Source: Thermoclostridium caenicola
GTDB taxonomy: Bacteria > Bacillota > Clostridia > DSM-8532
Assembly: GCF_900142095.1 (NCBI RefSeq)
Contig: NZ_FQZP01000022.1
Coordinates: 1-38,549 of the forward strand
DNA: 38,549 bases
Reading direction: 5' to 3'
A program made the position numbers and the translations under genes. This document shows positions 26,443 through 33,407 of this stretch, one piece after another. The notes under the pieces are model-generated. The model was not told where the DNA came from. It did not search any database and saw nothing but the letters and a program-made list of their open reading frames with translations. The first letter of the stretch is position 1, and each line of letters starts with the position of its first letter.

Positions 26443-27729
26443 TCACAGGCTGATGATCCCCCGTGAAGAAAGCTCCTGTATAGCGCTCATAACGCCCAGC
26501 TTAACATGCTCATAAACCAGGCCGCCCTGCATGTAGGCCGTATAAGGCGGCTTGATGGGCGCATCCGCGCTCAGTTCGATGGAAGAACCCTGGATGAAAG
26601 CCCCTGCTGCCATGATGACCGGCGCGTCGTACCCCGGCATGTCCCAGGGCTCGGGCGTAACAAACGCATCCACCGGGGACCCTTTCTGGATGCCCTGGCA
26701 GAACGCGATCACCGCATCCTCCCGGTTAAAGCGTATGGCCTGGATCAGGTCGCAGCGCTGATCGAAGGGACCAGGCCAGGTTTCAAACCCGAGGCGTCTC
26801 ATGATCTCGGCCGTGAAAACAGCTCCCTTCAGGCTTTCAGCCACGATGTGCGGGGCCATGAAGAAGCCCTGGAACATCAGCCTGTTCTGCCCGAGGGTGG
26901 CTCCCACTTCCCTGCCGATGCCGGGAAGCGTCATGCGGTAGGATATTTTCTCAACGGCTTCATGGGTTCCGACAATGTACCCGCCGGAGGGGACAAGCCC
27001 GCCCCCAGGATTCTTGATGAGGGAACCGGCCATCACGTCAACCCCCACATCGGTGGGTTCCAGAGGCTCGACGAACTCCCCATAGCAGTTGTCGACCATG
27101 ATCAGGATATCCTTCCTGACGGCCTTGACCGTTTCAACCACCTTCGCTATCTGTTCGATGGTCACAGGCGGCCTGAAGGCATATCCCCGCGACCGCTGCA
27201 GAAAGACCAGCCTGGTGCGTTCGTTTATGGCTTCGGTAATGCGCTCGAAATCAATCTCGCCGTCCTTCAGGTCCACCTGCCTGTAGGATATCCCAAAATC
27301 CTTCAGCGACCCTGAGCCCGACTTTCCCCTGATGCCGATGACCTCATCCAGCGTGTCGTAGGGTTTGCCCGTCACCGAGAGCAGTTCATCCCCCGGCCTT
27401 AAAAGGCCGTACAGGCACAGGGCCAGCGCATGGGAACCACAGGTGATGCTGTGCCTGACAAGGGCATCCTCGGCCCCGAAAGCGCGCGCATATACAGCTT
27501 CCAGGGTCTCCCGCCCCTTGTCGTTGTAGCCATACCCGGTTGTTCCGGCAAAATGTGTATCGCTCAGCCTTTCAAGCTGCAAAGCACGAATCACTTTGAG
27601 CTGGTTGGTTTCCCGCACTTCTTCGATTCGTCCGAAAGCTTCCTTTACCGCTTCTTCGGCTTCCTTTGCCAGTGCCAGAATGGAATCCTTGATGCCGAAT
27701 TCCGCATAGATATTTATCCGATGATCCAT
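26443..27729 (-). CDS. Methionine gamma-lyase family (aluminium-resistance-like) PLP enzyme
   Basis: A 428-residue PLP-dependent enzyme of the Cys/Met metabolism fold, in the family often labelled 'aluminum resistance protein' or 'methionine gamma-lyase family'. The likely PLP lysine is Lys239 ('AGSLIKNPGGG'), with the ring-stacking Asp213 in 'IMVDNCYGEF'. 'HFAGTTGYGYND' and 'RHSITCGSHALALCLYGLLRPGDE' are family marks. The substrate is not established. ATG 27729 follows AGGGGT; an ATG six codons earlier overlaps the TPR stop. The gene lies between the TPR gene and the HlyD-like gene with minimal gaps, so it belongs to the same operon. Confidence 0.85.
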   Translation of the reverse strand: MDHRINIYAEFGIKDSILALAKEAEEAVKEAFGRIEEVRETNQLKVIRALQLERLSDTHFAGTTGYGYNDKGRETLEAVYARAFGAEDALVRHSITCGSHALALCLYGLLRPGDELLSVTGKPYDTLDEVIGIRGKSGSGSLKDFGISYRQVDLKDGEIDFERITEAINERTRLVFLQRSRGYAFRPPVTIEQIAKVVETVKAVRKDILIMVDNCYGEFVEPLEPTDVGVDVMAGSLIKNPGGGLVPSGGYIVGTHEAVEKISYRMTLPGIGREVGATLGQNRLMFQGFFMAPHIVAESLKGAVFTAEIMRRLGFETWPGPFDQRCDLIQAIRFNREDAVIAFCQGIQKGSPVDAFVTPEPWDMPGYDAPVIMAAGAFIQGSSIELSADAPIKPPYTAYMQGGLVYEHVKLGVMSAIQELSSRGIISL

Positions 27730-27743
27730 AGTTACCCCTGCAG

Positions 27744-28634
27744 TCATTCCTTACTATTTATATCGTCACTTTTCTCCTCTTGCATCGCTTCATGCCCATC
27801 ATTCCCGGCTGTTTCAGCCAGTCTTTTTTCCTGGGCATCCTCCAGCTCCATCAGGGTGTTTTCCACCTGCTCCCTTGTGATGGTGCTGGTATTCCAGAAC
27901 TTCAGGGACAGGGCTGTGCGGCACATGTAGATGGCTTTATCCAGTTCCCCGAAATGGGCCAGGACGCGGGCATAGTTGTAGAAGGCTTCAGGGAATTGCG
28001 GCTTGAGCTTCATCAGCTGCATATAGATTTCCCTGGCCTCTTCGTATTCTCCCCGGAGCAGCCGGGTGCATCCCAGGTTGTCCAGGATGATGGCGTTGGT
28101 GCTGTTGAAATCATAGGCTTCCAGGTTGAAGCTCAGGGCCTTGTCCAAATCCCCCTTTTCCAGGTACAAAAAGCCCAGGGTGGCATAGACATTGGAATTT
28201 TTATAGCTCTCCAGAACCTTTTCCAGCAGGGATATGGCCTGGTCAAGCTCCCCCTTTTTCCAGAGCACCATGGACTTCGTTACATTGAGGGTACTCTTCT
28301 GCTCTTCCCTGGCTGCGTTGGCGAGGGCCTGGTCAATCTGGATCTCAGCCTCCCCGGTGTTGCCCAGCTTAAGCAGCAGCCACGCATAGGCGCCACGCAT
28401 CGTGCTGTTCTTCGGGCTCAGCTTCAGAGCCTTTTCCAGAAGCCTTAGAGCTTTATCATAGTCACCGCTTGTGTAGGCCCGGCTGGCCAGATGGTTGAAG
28501 ATTGCGGAAAGGTTCATGAGGGCAAAATACAGGACGACAACCACCAAACCGCCTGCCGTTCCCAGGCAGGTAAAGGCCAGATAAAAGACTACGAGCGGTA
28601 GAATAATCCGTACCAAAGCGGACACTGTCTGCAT
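27744..28634 (-). CDS. Membrane-anchored TPR-repeat protein
   Basis: A 296-residue protein. Two hydrophobic segments at the N-terminus (about residues 5-25 and 27-45) anchor it. About six tetratricopeptide repeats follow, with recognisable 'A.LLEKAL.L.P', 'A.YAWLLLKLGN', 'LGFLYLEKGDLDKAL' and 'LGCTRLLRGEYEEA' patterns. The C-terminus is acidic. It should act as a protein-binding scaffold facing the cytosol. ATG follows GGAGGTTTTCG. It is the first gene of the operon that ends with divIVA. Confidence 0.85.
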   Translation of the reverse strand: MQTVSALVRIILPLVVFYLAFTCLGTAGGLVVVVLYFALMNLSAIFNHLASRAYTSGDYDKALRLLEKALKLSPKNSTMRGAYAWLLLKLGNTGEAEIQIDQALANAAREEQKSTLNVTKSMVLWKKGELDQAISLLEKVLESYKNSNVYATLGFLYLEKGDLDKALSFNLEAYDFNSTNAIILDNLGCTRLLRGEYEEAREIYMQLMKLKPQFPEAFYNYARVLAHFGELDKAIYMCRTALSLKFWNTSTITREQVENTLMELEDAQEKRLAETAGNDGHEAMQEEKSDDINSKE

Positions 28635-28705
28635 ACGAAAACCTCCGTTGCTTCATGCCAGGAAAAGATGAAGGTTCATCACGGGAACCATCTGAATGAG
28701 GCATC

Positions 28706-28732
28706 AAACAAAGCCTGCTCCATAAGCAGGCT
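28706..28732 (-). terminator. Terminator of the DUF4342-RR-HK operon
   Basis: A perfect 8-bp stem (28712-28719 with 28725-28732) is followed on the minus strand by TTTGTTTG. It lies about 70 bases past the kinase stop and separates this operon from the TPR operon. Confidence 0.85.
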
Positions 28733-28804
28733 CTATCATGATACCATTTTCACGCAGCTTTTTCAATGAAACCGGGAAAAGAAGAACCCGGCCCCGCCGT
28801 TTCA

Positions 28805-30181
28805 TCAGCCCTCTTCCGAAGACCGACGTTCTTCGGGTTCGTCCCCCAGGGGCAGGTAAACGGAAAAACGCGTCCCCTCGCCTTCGCGGCTGGCTATCTT
28901 GATGCGCCCGCCGTGACGCAGGATGATGATCCGGGCTATGGAAAGTCCGAGCCCATGACCGCCTGAATGTCGGTCCCTGGCGGTATCCACCCGGTAGAAA
29001 CGATCGAAGATGCGCGGCAGATCCTTTTCGGGTATCCCGATTCCCGTATCCTCAACCACCGCCACCGCATACCCGTTTTCCGCATATAGTCCGAATGTCA
29101 CGGCGCCGTCGACAGGGGTATATTTCAGGGCATTATCGGTAAAGATGCGCAGGGCCTGTTTGATCCTGGCATGATCGCCATACATGGCGATATCGGGTGA
29201 TATTTCGCTTTTGATTGCATGGCCCGTGTTCAGCATCCGGGTTTCCTTCACCAGTTCCTCCATCATGTCGCTGAGGCTGAACCGTTCCCGCACCAAAAGC
29301 AGCGTGTCCCGATCGTTTCTGGCGATGAAGAGCAGTTTCTCCACCAGTTCCTGCATGTTGACAGCTTCCTTGTTGATGGCGGATATGCCTTCCTGGAGGA
29401 TATCCTTATCGTCCTTGCCCCATCGTTCAAGCATCCTGGCATATCCCTGGATGACTGAAATGGGCGTTCTCAGCTCGTGGGACGCGTCCGACACGAACTG
29501 ATTCTGCTTTTCATAGGCTTTTTCAAGGCGATCCATCATCCGGTTGAAGGTTAAGGCCATCTCATGGAGCTCGTCGGAGGTATCGCTCACATTGAGGCGT
29601 ACATTCAGGTTCTGGGAGGAAATGCTGTTGGCGGTACTGATCAATTGGTCGATGACACCGAAGGTCTTCCGGGTAACCATACGTCCCCTGAACCAGACGG
29701 CCACCAGGGACACCGAAAAGATCAGCACGGCCAGGATGGCTGTAACGGCCAGTTTTGTCAGAAACGTTGACGCATTGAAAAAGACCAGGACACGAACCCG
29801 CTGTCCCCCGGGGAGATCCACCCGCTCGGACAGGGACATCCATGTGATGCCGTCCTGCCTGTGAAAAGCCACAGGAAAATGACTGACGGTATCGTTGCGG
29901 TAAAAACTTGAGGCCAGTATGTTATCCTCTTCGTCAAGAAGGATAAAGTGTTGTTCCCGGGCATCGTTTACCGCAGAGACCATCTCTGCGATATTTCCGG
30001 ACTTTCTGATCCTGTCAAGCCAGGGCTTTGCTCCCCGTACCAGCTCCGCACAATTCATGAACGCAAAGGCTATGATCATCAGGAACAAGCCTGCCGACAT
30101 GCACAGGATGAACATCCTGTTGTAGGAAGACGAGATTTTTGAAGCCAGGGAGTTCCTTGGCTTTTCGCCGGTTTGTGCCAT
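28805..30181 (-). CDS. Two-component sensor histidine kinase
   Basis: A 458-residue kinase from ATG 30181. Two transmembrane helices (about residues 22-42 and 142-162) flank a ~100-residue extracytoplasmic sensor domain. A HAMP domain follows ('VSDTSDELHEMALTFNRMMDRLEKAY'). The HisKA motif is 'SDASHELRTPISVIQGYARML' in two parts, with phospho-His235. The ATPase domain has 'DNALKYTP', 'VEDTGIGIPEKDLPRIFDRFYR' and 'GGHGLGLSIA'. The start is uncertain: ATG 30181 has a weak ribosome binding site, and GTG 30241 would overlap the response regulator by 35 bases. It forms a pair with the regulator just upstream. Confidence 0.92.
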   Translation of the reverse strand: MAQTGEKPRNSLASKISSSYNRMFILCMSAGLFLMIIAFAFMNCAELVRGAKPWLDRIRKSGNIAEMVSAVNDAREQHFILLDEEDNILASSFYRNDTVSHFPVAFHRQDGITWMSLSERVDLPGGQRVRVLVFFNASTFLTKLAVTAILAVLIFSVSLVAVWFRGRMVTRKTFGVIDQLISTANSISSQNLNVRLNVSDTSDELHEMALTFNRMMDRLEKAYEKQNQFVSDASHELRTPISVIQGYARMLERWGKDDKDILQEGISAINKEAVNMQELVEKLLFIARNDRDTLLLVRERFSLSDMMEELVKETRMLNTGHAIKSEISPDIAMYGDHARIKQALRIFTDNALKYTPVDGAVTFGLYAENGYAVAVVEDTGIGIPEKDLPRIFDRFYRVDTARDRHSGGHGLGLSIARIIILRHGGRIKIASREGEGTRFSVYLPLGDEPEERRSSEEG

Positions 30182-30206
30182 TCCGGGCGCCAATCCGGCG
30201 TCATGG

Positions 30207-30896
30207 TTATTCCTGGTACTCAAAGATATACCCCACTCCACGGATGGTTCTGATAAAACTGACCCCGTATTTCTGATCGATCTTGCTCCTTAAATACCTC
30301 ACATAGACATCGGTCACATTGGTATCGCCGATGAAGTCATAACCCCAGACATTCTCGATGAGCTTCTCCCTGTCCAGCACGATTCCCCTGTTCTCCATAA
30401 AATAGAGCAGGAGATCGTATTCCTTCTTGCTTAAGGGAATTTCCTCCCCGTCATAGGTCACCTTGTGCTGCAGCTTGGAAAGGACGAGCTTGCCGCAGGC
30501 AATGGTTTCATCGGCATTCTCCTTCTTCATGGCCGCTTTGCGCTTCAAAGCCACGCGGATCCTCGCCAGAAGCTCCTCGATGGCAAAGGGCTTGGTGACG
30601 TAGTCATCCGCTCCGCTGTCCAGCCCCATGACCTTGTCGGAGATATCATCCTTGGCGGTCAGCATGATGATGGGAATATCCGAGAATTTCCTGACCCGCC
30701 TGCAGACCTCTATACCGCTCATCAGCGGCAGCATCAGATCCAGCACCACCAGGTTGAAATCCCCGTTCTGTATGCGTTCCAGGCCGGTCCTTCCATCAGA
30801 GGCTATCTCCACCTCATAGCCCTCATGCTTGAGCTCCAGTTCCAGAAACCTGGCTATCTTGCTTTCATCCTCAACCACAAGAATCTTTTCCGGCAT
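30207..30896 (-). CDS. OmpR/PhoB-family response regulator
   Basis: A 229-residue regulator. The receiver domain carries acidic residues VVEDE at 7-11, phospho-acceptor Asp53 (VVLDLMLP) and Lys in 'VTKPF'. The C-terminal winged helix is of OmpR type ('LSKKEYDLLLYFMENRG...VWGYDFIGDTNVTDVYVRYLRSKID...IRTIRGVGYIFE'). ATG follows GGAGGAGCC. Such regulators bind as dimers to direct repeats spaced 11 bp apart. That matches the elements at 32090-32107 and 19865-19882, which I infer to be its targets. Confidence 0.95.
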   Translation of the reverse strand: MPEKILVVEDESKIARFLELELKHEGYEVEIASDGRTGLERIQNGDFNLVVLDLMLPLMSGIEVCRRVRKFSDIPIIMLTAKDDISDKVMGLDSGADDYVTKPFAIEELLARIRVALKRKAAMKKENADETIACGKLVLSKLQHKVTYDGEEIPLSKKEYDLLLYFMENRGIVLDREKLIENVWGYDFIGDTNVTDVYVRYLRSKIDQKYGVSFIRTIRGVGYIFEYQE

Positions 30897-30980
30897 AGGC
30901 TCCTCCAGAATAAAGCTTCAGCACAGGAAATCCATGCGCTCCTGTGCCTGTTTTGCAAGAATCGGACAGTCCGGTTTTAT

Positions 30981-31520
30981 CTATTCGATGGTATACTCCT
31001 TGTAACCATCCTTCTTGTCCTTGTCACCGGTTTGGGGTTCGGATGGGACCGGGCGTTCAGCGGGCTGGCCGGTCTCTTTCATCTTCTCGGAAATATTGCT
31101 GAAAATGGCATCAACATCGATGTTCCTGCTTTTGACATCGCGAACCGAAATTTTATAGCCAAGCATCATGAAAAACACGAACAGAACCACGATGATAACC
31201 CAAAAGGGCAGCAGGAACAGGAGCAGAATGACTGGTACATTGAATAATACCGATTTGCTGTCCTCGACAAAGATCCTGGTATCAAACCCTTTCTGCAGCA
31301 GGGTCGTCAGCTTATGCCCAAAGTCCTGTTGGGATCTGTCGTGGGGGATATGGGGAGCATGGTACCCGCCGCGGTGCTGGGCTCTTCCTGTCTTGCTCCT
31401 TTCAAAATCGATGATGGCATCCAGCAGATCCCCGTTGTTGCGCTCAAGATAGAACTTGGCTTCCTCATAGCTGCTGTGCGTCCGTTTTCTGAATTCATCG
31501 ATCAGTTCCATCGAAATCAT
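30981..31520 (-). CDS. DUF4342 membrane protein, copy 1
   Basis: A 179-residue protein. The N-terminal ~40 residues form a UBA-like helical domain of the DUF4342 type ('ELIDEFRKRTHSSYEEAKFYLERNNGDLLDAII'). A basic, His/Arg-rich linker follows. A central segment ('RIFVEDSKSVLFNVPVILLLFLL...') leads to a hydrophobic hairpin at about residues 98-125. The C-terminal third is charged and ends in a Lys/Asp-rich tail. ATG 31520 sits nine bases after AGGGGG; the GTG at 31529 lies within that site. It is a paralogue of the upstream gene and is followed by the response regulator. The biochemical role of DUF4342 is not known to me. Confidence 0.78.
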   Translation of the reverse strand: MISMELIDEFRKRTHSSYEEAKFYLERNNGDLLDAIIDFERSKTGRAQHRGGYHAPHIPHDRSQQDFGHKLTTLLQKGFDTRIFVEDSKSVLFNVPVILLLFLLPFWVIIVVLFVFFMMLGYKISVRDVKSRNIDVDAIFSNISEKMKETGQPAERPVPSEPQTGDKDKKDGYKEYTIE

Positions 31521-31553
31521 CGGTCTCACCCCCTGCCCCGGGTTGCGTCCATA

Positions 31554-32006
31554 TCATTTGCCCCGCGCCTGAGCTTTCTCCCTGATGCGGCTGATGATGT
31601 CTTCCAGGTTGTAATTCCCATCCTGTATCTCCCGGACGGAGAACCTGTATCCCAGGATCATCATCCCGATGGCTATCAGGACGAGCACGTGCCAGAACGG
31701 CACCAGAAGCAGCGGGAAGAGGATGGGAATGTTATAGGTTCTGTCAGTTTTATCGGTAACGACAATCCGGATGTCAAGGAGCTTTTGCAGGAATCTCCCG
31801 ACTGTCTGGCCAAAATCGCTCCGGCTTGTCCGCTGATATCCGCGATGATGCATGATTTCATGGCCCGGCCGACGGTTTCCGGCCCGTTCATAGGCAATGA
31901 TGGCCTCCAGCATGTCGCCATGATACTTTTCAAGATAAAACCTGGCCTCGTCGTAGCTGGCGTTGGTCCGCCTTCTGAACTCATCGATCATCTCAATGGT
32001 TATCAT
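31554..32006 (-). CDS. DUF4342 membrane protein, copy 2 (first gene of the operon)
   Basis: A 150-residue paralogue of the downstream gene. The UBA-like part ('MIDEFRRRTNASYDEARFYLEKYHGDMLEAIIAYE') is at residues 6-40. A His/Arg-rich linker, a 'TDKTDRTYNIPILFPLLLVPFW' type entry and a hydrophobic hairpin (about 92-120) follow, ending in a short charged tail. ATG follows GGAGGTGCGG, an excellent site. The two copies share the layout and the conserved 'F.VR/D' segment after the hairpin ('YRFSVREI' versus 'YKISVRDV'). The promoter upstream carries the direct-repeat operator. Confidence 0.78.
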   Translation of the reverse strand: MITIEMIDEFRRRTNASYDEARFYLEKYHGDMLEAIIAYERAGNRRPGHEIMHHRGYQRTSRSDFGQTVGRFLQKLLDIRIVVTDKTDRTYNIPILFPLLLVPFWHVLVLIAIGMMILGYRFSVREIQDGNYNLEDIISRIREKAQARGK

Positions 32007-32051
32007 AAAGCCGCACCTCCAAAAACCTTTAGTGCCTCAATTACATGGATT

Positions 32052-32107
32052 ATTGTAATCCGGAAGCATTAGGTGCAGCTTTATGATGAATTAGAATTCT
32101 ATTAGAA
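32052..32107 (-). promoter_or_regulatory. Promoter with 11-bp-phased direct-repeat operator (DUF4342-RR-HK operon)
   Basis: On the minus strand the -10 is TACAAT (32052-32057) and the -35 region (32074-32079) does not match consensus, as expected for an activated promoter. Half-sites TTCTAAT lie at 32101-32107 and 32090-32096, 11 bp apart, and 32 bases separate the nearer one from the -10. A GGATTA/TAATCC inverted repeat (32048-32062) surrounds the -10. Geometry and half-sites are the same as at 19827-19882. Confidence 0.65.
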
Positions 32108-32138
32108 TCGGTGTACTATGCGTTAATGCAGCCGAATA

Positions 32139-33083
32139 TTATTCCCACTCAATGGTGGCCGGGGGCTTGCCGGTGATATCATATACCACCCGGTTCACAT
32201 GCGCCACCTCTTTGACGATGCGCTCTGAGACCCTGGCCAGAACATCATAGGGAATCCTTGCCCAGTCTGCCGTCACAAAATCCCTGGTGATCACGGCGCG
32301 CAAAGCCACCGTGTAATCGTAGGTCCGCTCATCATTCCTTACGCCGACGCTCTTCATGTCGGTGAGGATGGCAAAATACTGGTTGATGTTTCTGTCCAGA
32401 CCGGCTCTGGCAATCTCATCCCTGAAGATATAGTCCGCCTCGCGGAGGATATCCAGCTTTTCCCTGGTCACTTCACCAATGCACCTGACCGCAAGACCCG
32501 GTCCCGGGAATGGCTGACGCCATACAAGTTCTTCAGGAAGCCCCAGCTCCAGGCCTACCTGTCTGACCTGGTCCTTGTACAGGGTTTTAAGCGGCTCGAT
32601 GAGCCCTTCAAAATCCACAACGTCCGGCAGCCCGCCCACGTTGTGATGGCTCTTGATCACGCCTTTGCCGCCTGTGCCGCTTTCAGCGATATCAGGATAG
32701 ATGGTGCCCTGGGCCAAAAACTCCACATGGCCGATCTTTTTGGCTTCTTCCTCGAAAACCCGGATGAATTCTTCCCCGATAATCTTGCGCTTCCGCTCCG
32801 GATCGGTAACCCCTTTCAGCCTGTTGAGGAAGCGCTCCTGGGCATCCACCCGGATCAGGTTCATCTTGAACTGGTTTCTGAAGACCTGCTCCACCTGGTC
32901 GGCTTCATTCTTCCTGAGCAGTCCGTGATCCACAAAGATGCAGATGAGCTGGTCTCCCACGGCCTTGTGTACCAGGGCCGCCACGACGGAGGAATCCACG
33001 CCTCCGGAAAGGGCGCACAGAACCCGCTTGCTTCCAACCTCGGTCTTAATGGCTTCAACCGATTTATCGATAAAAACCTTCAT
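32139..33083 (-). CDS. guaA: Stand-alone GMP synthase ATP-pyrophosphatase subunit
   Basis: A 314-residue protein that corresponds only to the C-terminal half of ordinary bacterial GuaA (about 510-525 residues). It activates XMP with ATP and receives ammonia to make GMP. The PP-loop SGGVDS lies at residues 26-31. '[15 protein letters not shown]', '[11 protein letters not shown]' and the C-terminal dimerisation part ending in 'PPATIEWE' are all intact. The N-terminal class I glutamine amidotransferase domain is missing; an in-frame stop lies just upstream and tRNA-Val follows, so it is not a simple frameshift here. The amidotransferase may be encoded elsewhere, as in archaeal two-subunit GMP synthases. 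ATG 33083 follows AGAGGTGG. Confidence 0.9.
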   Translation of the reverse strand: MKVFIDKSVEAIKTEVGSKRVLCALSGGVDSSVVAALVHKAVGDQLICIFVDHGLLRKNEADQVEQVFRNQFKMNLIRVDAQERFLNRLKGVTDPERKRKIIGEEFIRVFEEEAKKIGHVEFLAQGTIYPDIAESGTGGKGVIKSHHNVGGLPDVVDFEGLIEPLKTLYKDQVRQVGLELGLPEELVWRQPFPGPGLAVRCIGEVTREKLDILREADYIFRDEIARAGLDRNINQYFAILTDMKSVGVRNDERTYDYTVALRAVITRDFVTADWARIPYDVLARVSERIVKEVAHVNRVVYDITGKPPATIEWE

Positions 33084-33201
33084 GCATGGCCACCTCTCAT
33101 TTACGACATTTCCCATTGCCAGTTTTTTTATGTTAGGATTCTAACACAGTCTTTGGAAAAAATAAAGGGAATGCTGTGAAATAAAGTGGATGATGGCAAG
33201 C

Positions 33202-33230
33202 AAAAAGGCTGTCCCTTGCGAGACAGCCTT
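33202..33230 (-). terminator. Terminator of tRNA-Val
   Basis: A 9-bp stem (AAGGCTGTC/GACAGCCTT) is followed on the minus strand by a T-run. It begins three bases after the encoded CCA of tRNA-Val. Confidence 0.88.
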
Positions 33231-33233
33231 TTC

Positions 33234-33309
33234 TGGTGGGCAATGAGGAACTCGAATCCCCGACTTTCACCATGTCAAGGTGACACTCTACCAGCTGAGT
33301 TAATTGCCC
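33234..33309 (-). tRNA. tRNA-Val(GAC), CCA encoded
   Basis: On the minus strand the acceptor stem GGGCAAT/ATTGCCC, discriminator A and CCA are intact. The anticodon loop TTGACAT gives anticodon GAC. The D arm (CTCAGCTGGTAGAG) and T arm (TTCGAGTCC-like) are normal. Seventy-six bases with CCA. Confidence 0.95.
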
Positions 33310-33320
33310 GTGCGCAGTAT

Positions 33321-33349
33321 ATTATAGCGCGGTTTTTTGAAAAATGCAA
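33321..33349 (-). promoter_or_regulatory. Promoter of tRNA-Val
   Basis: On the minus strand TTGCAT (33344-33349) and a perfect TATAAT (33321-33326) are separated by 17 bp, 11 bases before the tRNA 5' end. Confidence 0.8.
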
Positions 33350-33407
33350 GTACCTTCTTTCAGAATCCATCATGTGCCATTTATGCTTTTCCGGCAGCCC
33401 TTTTTCC

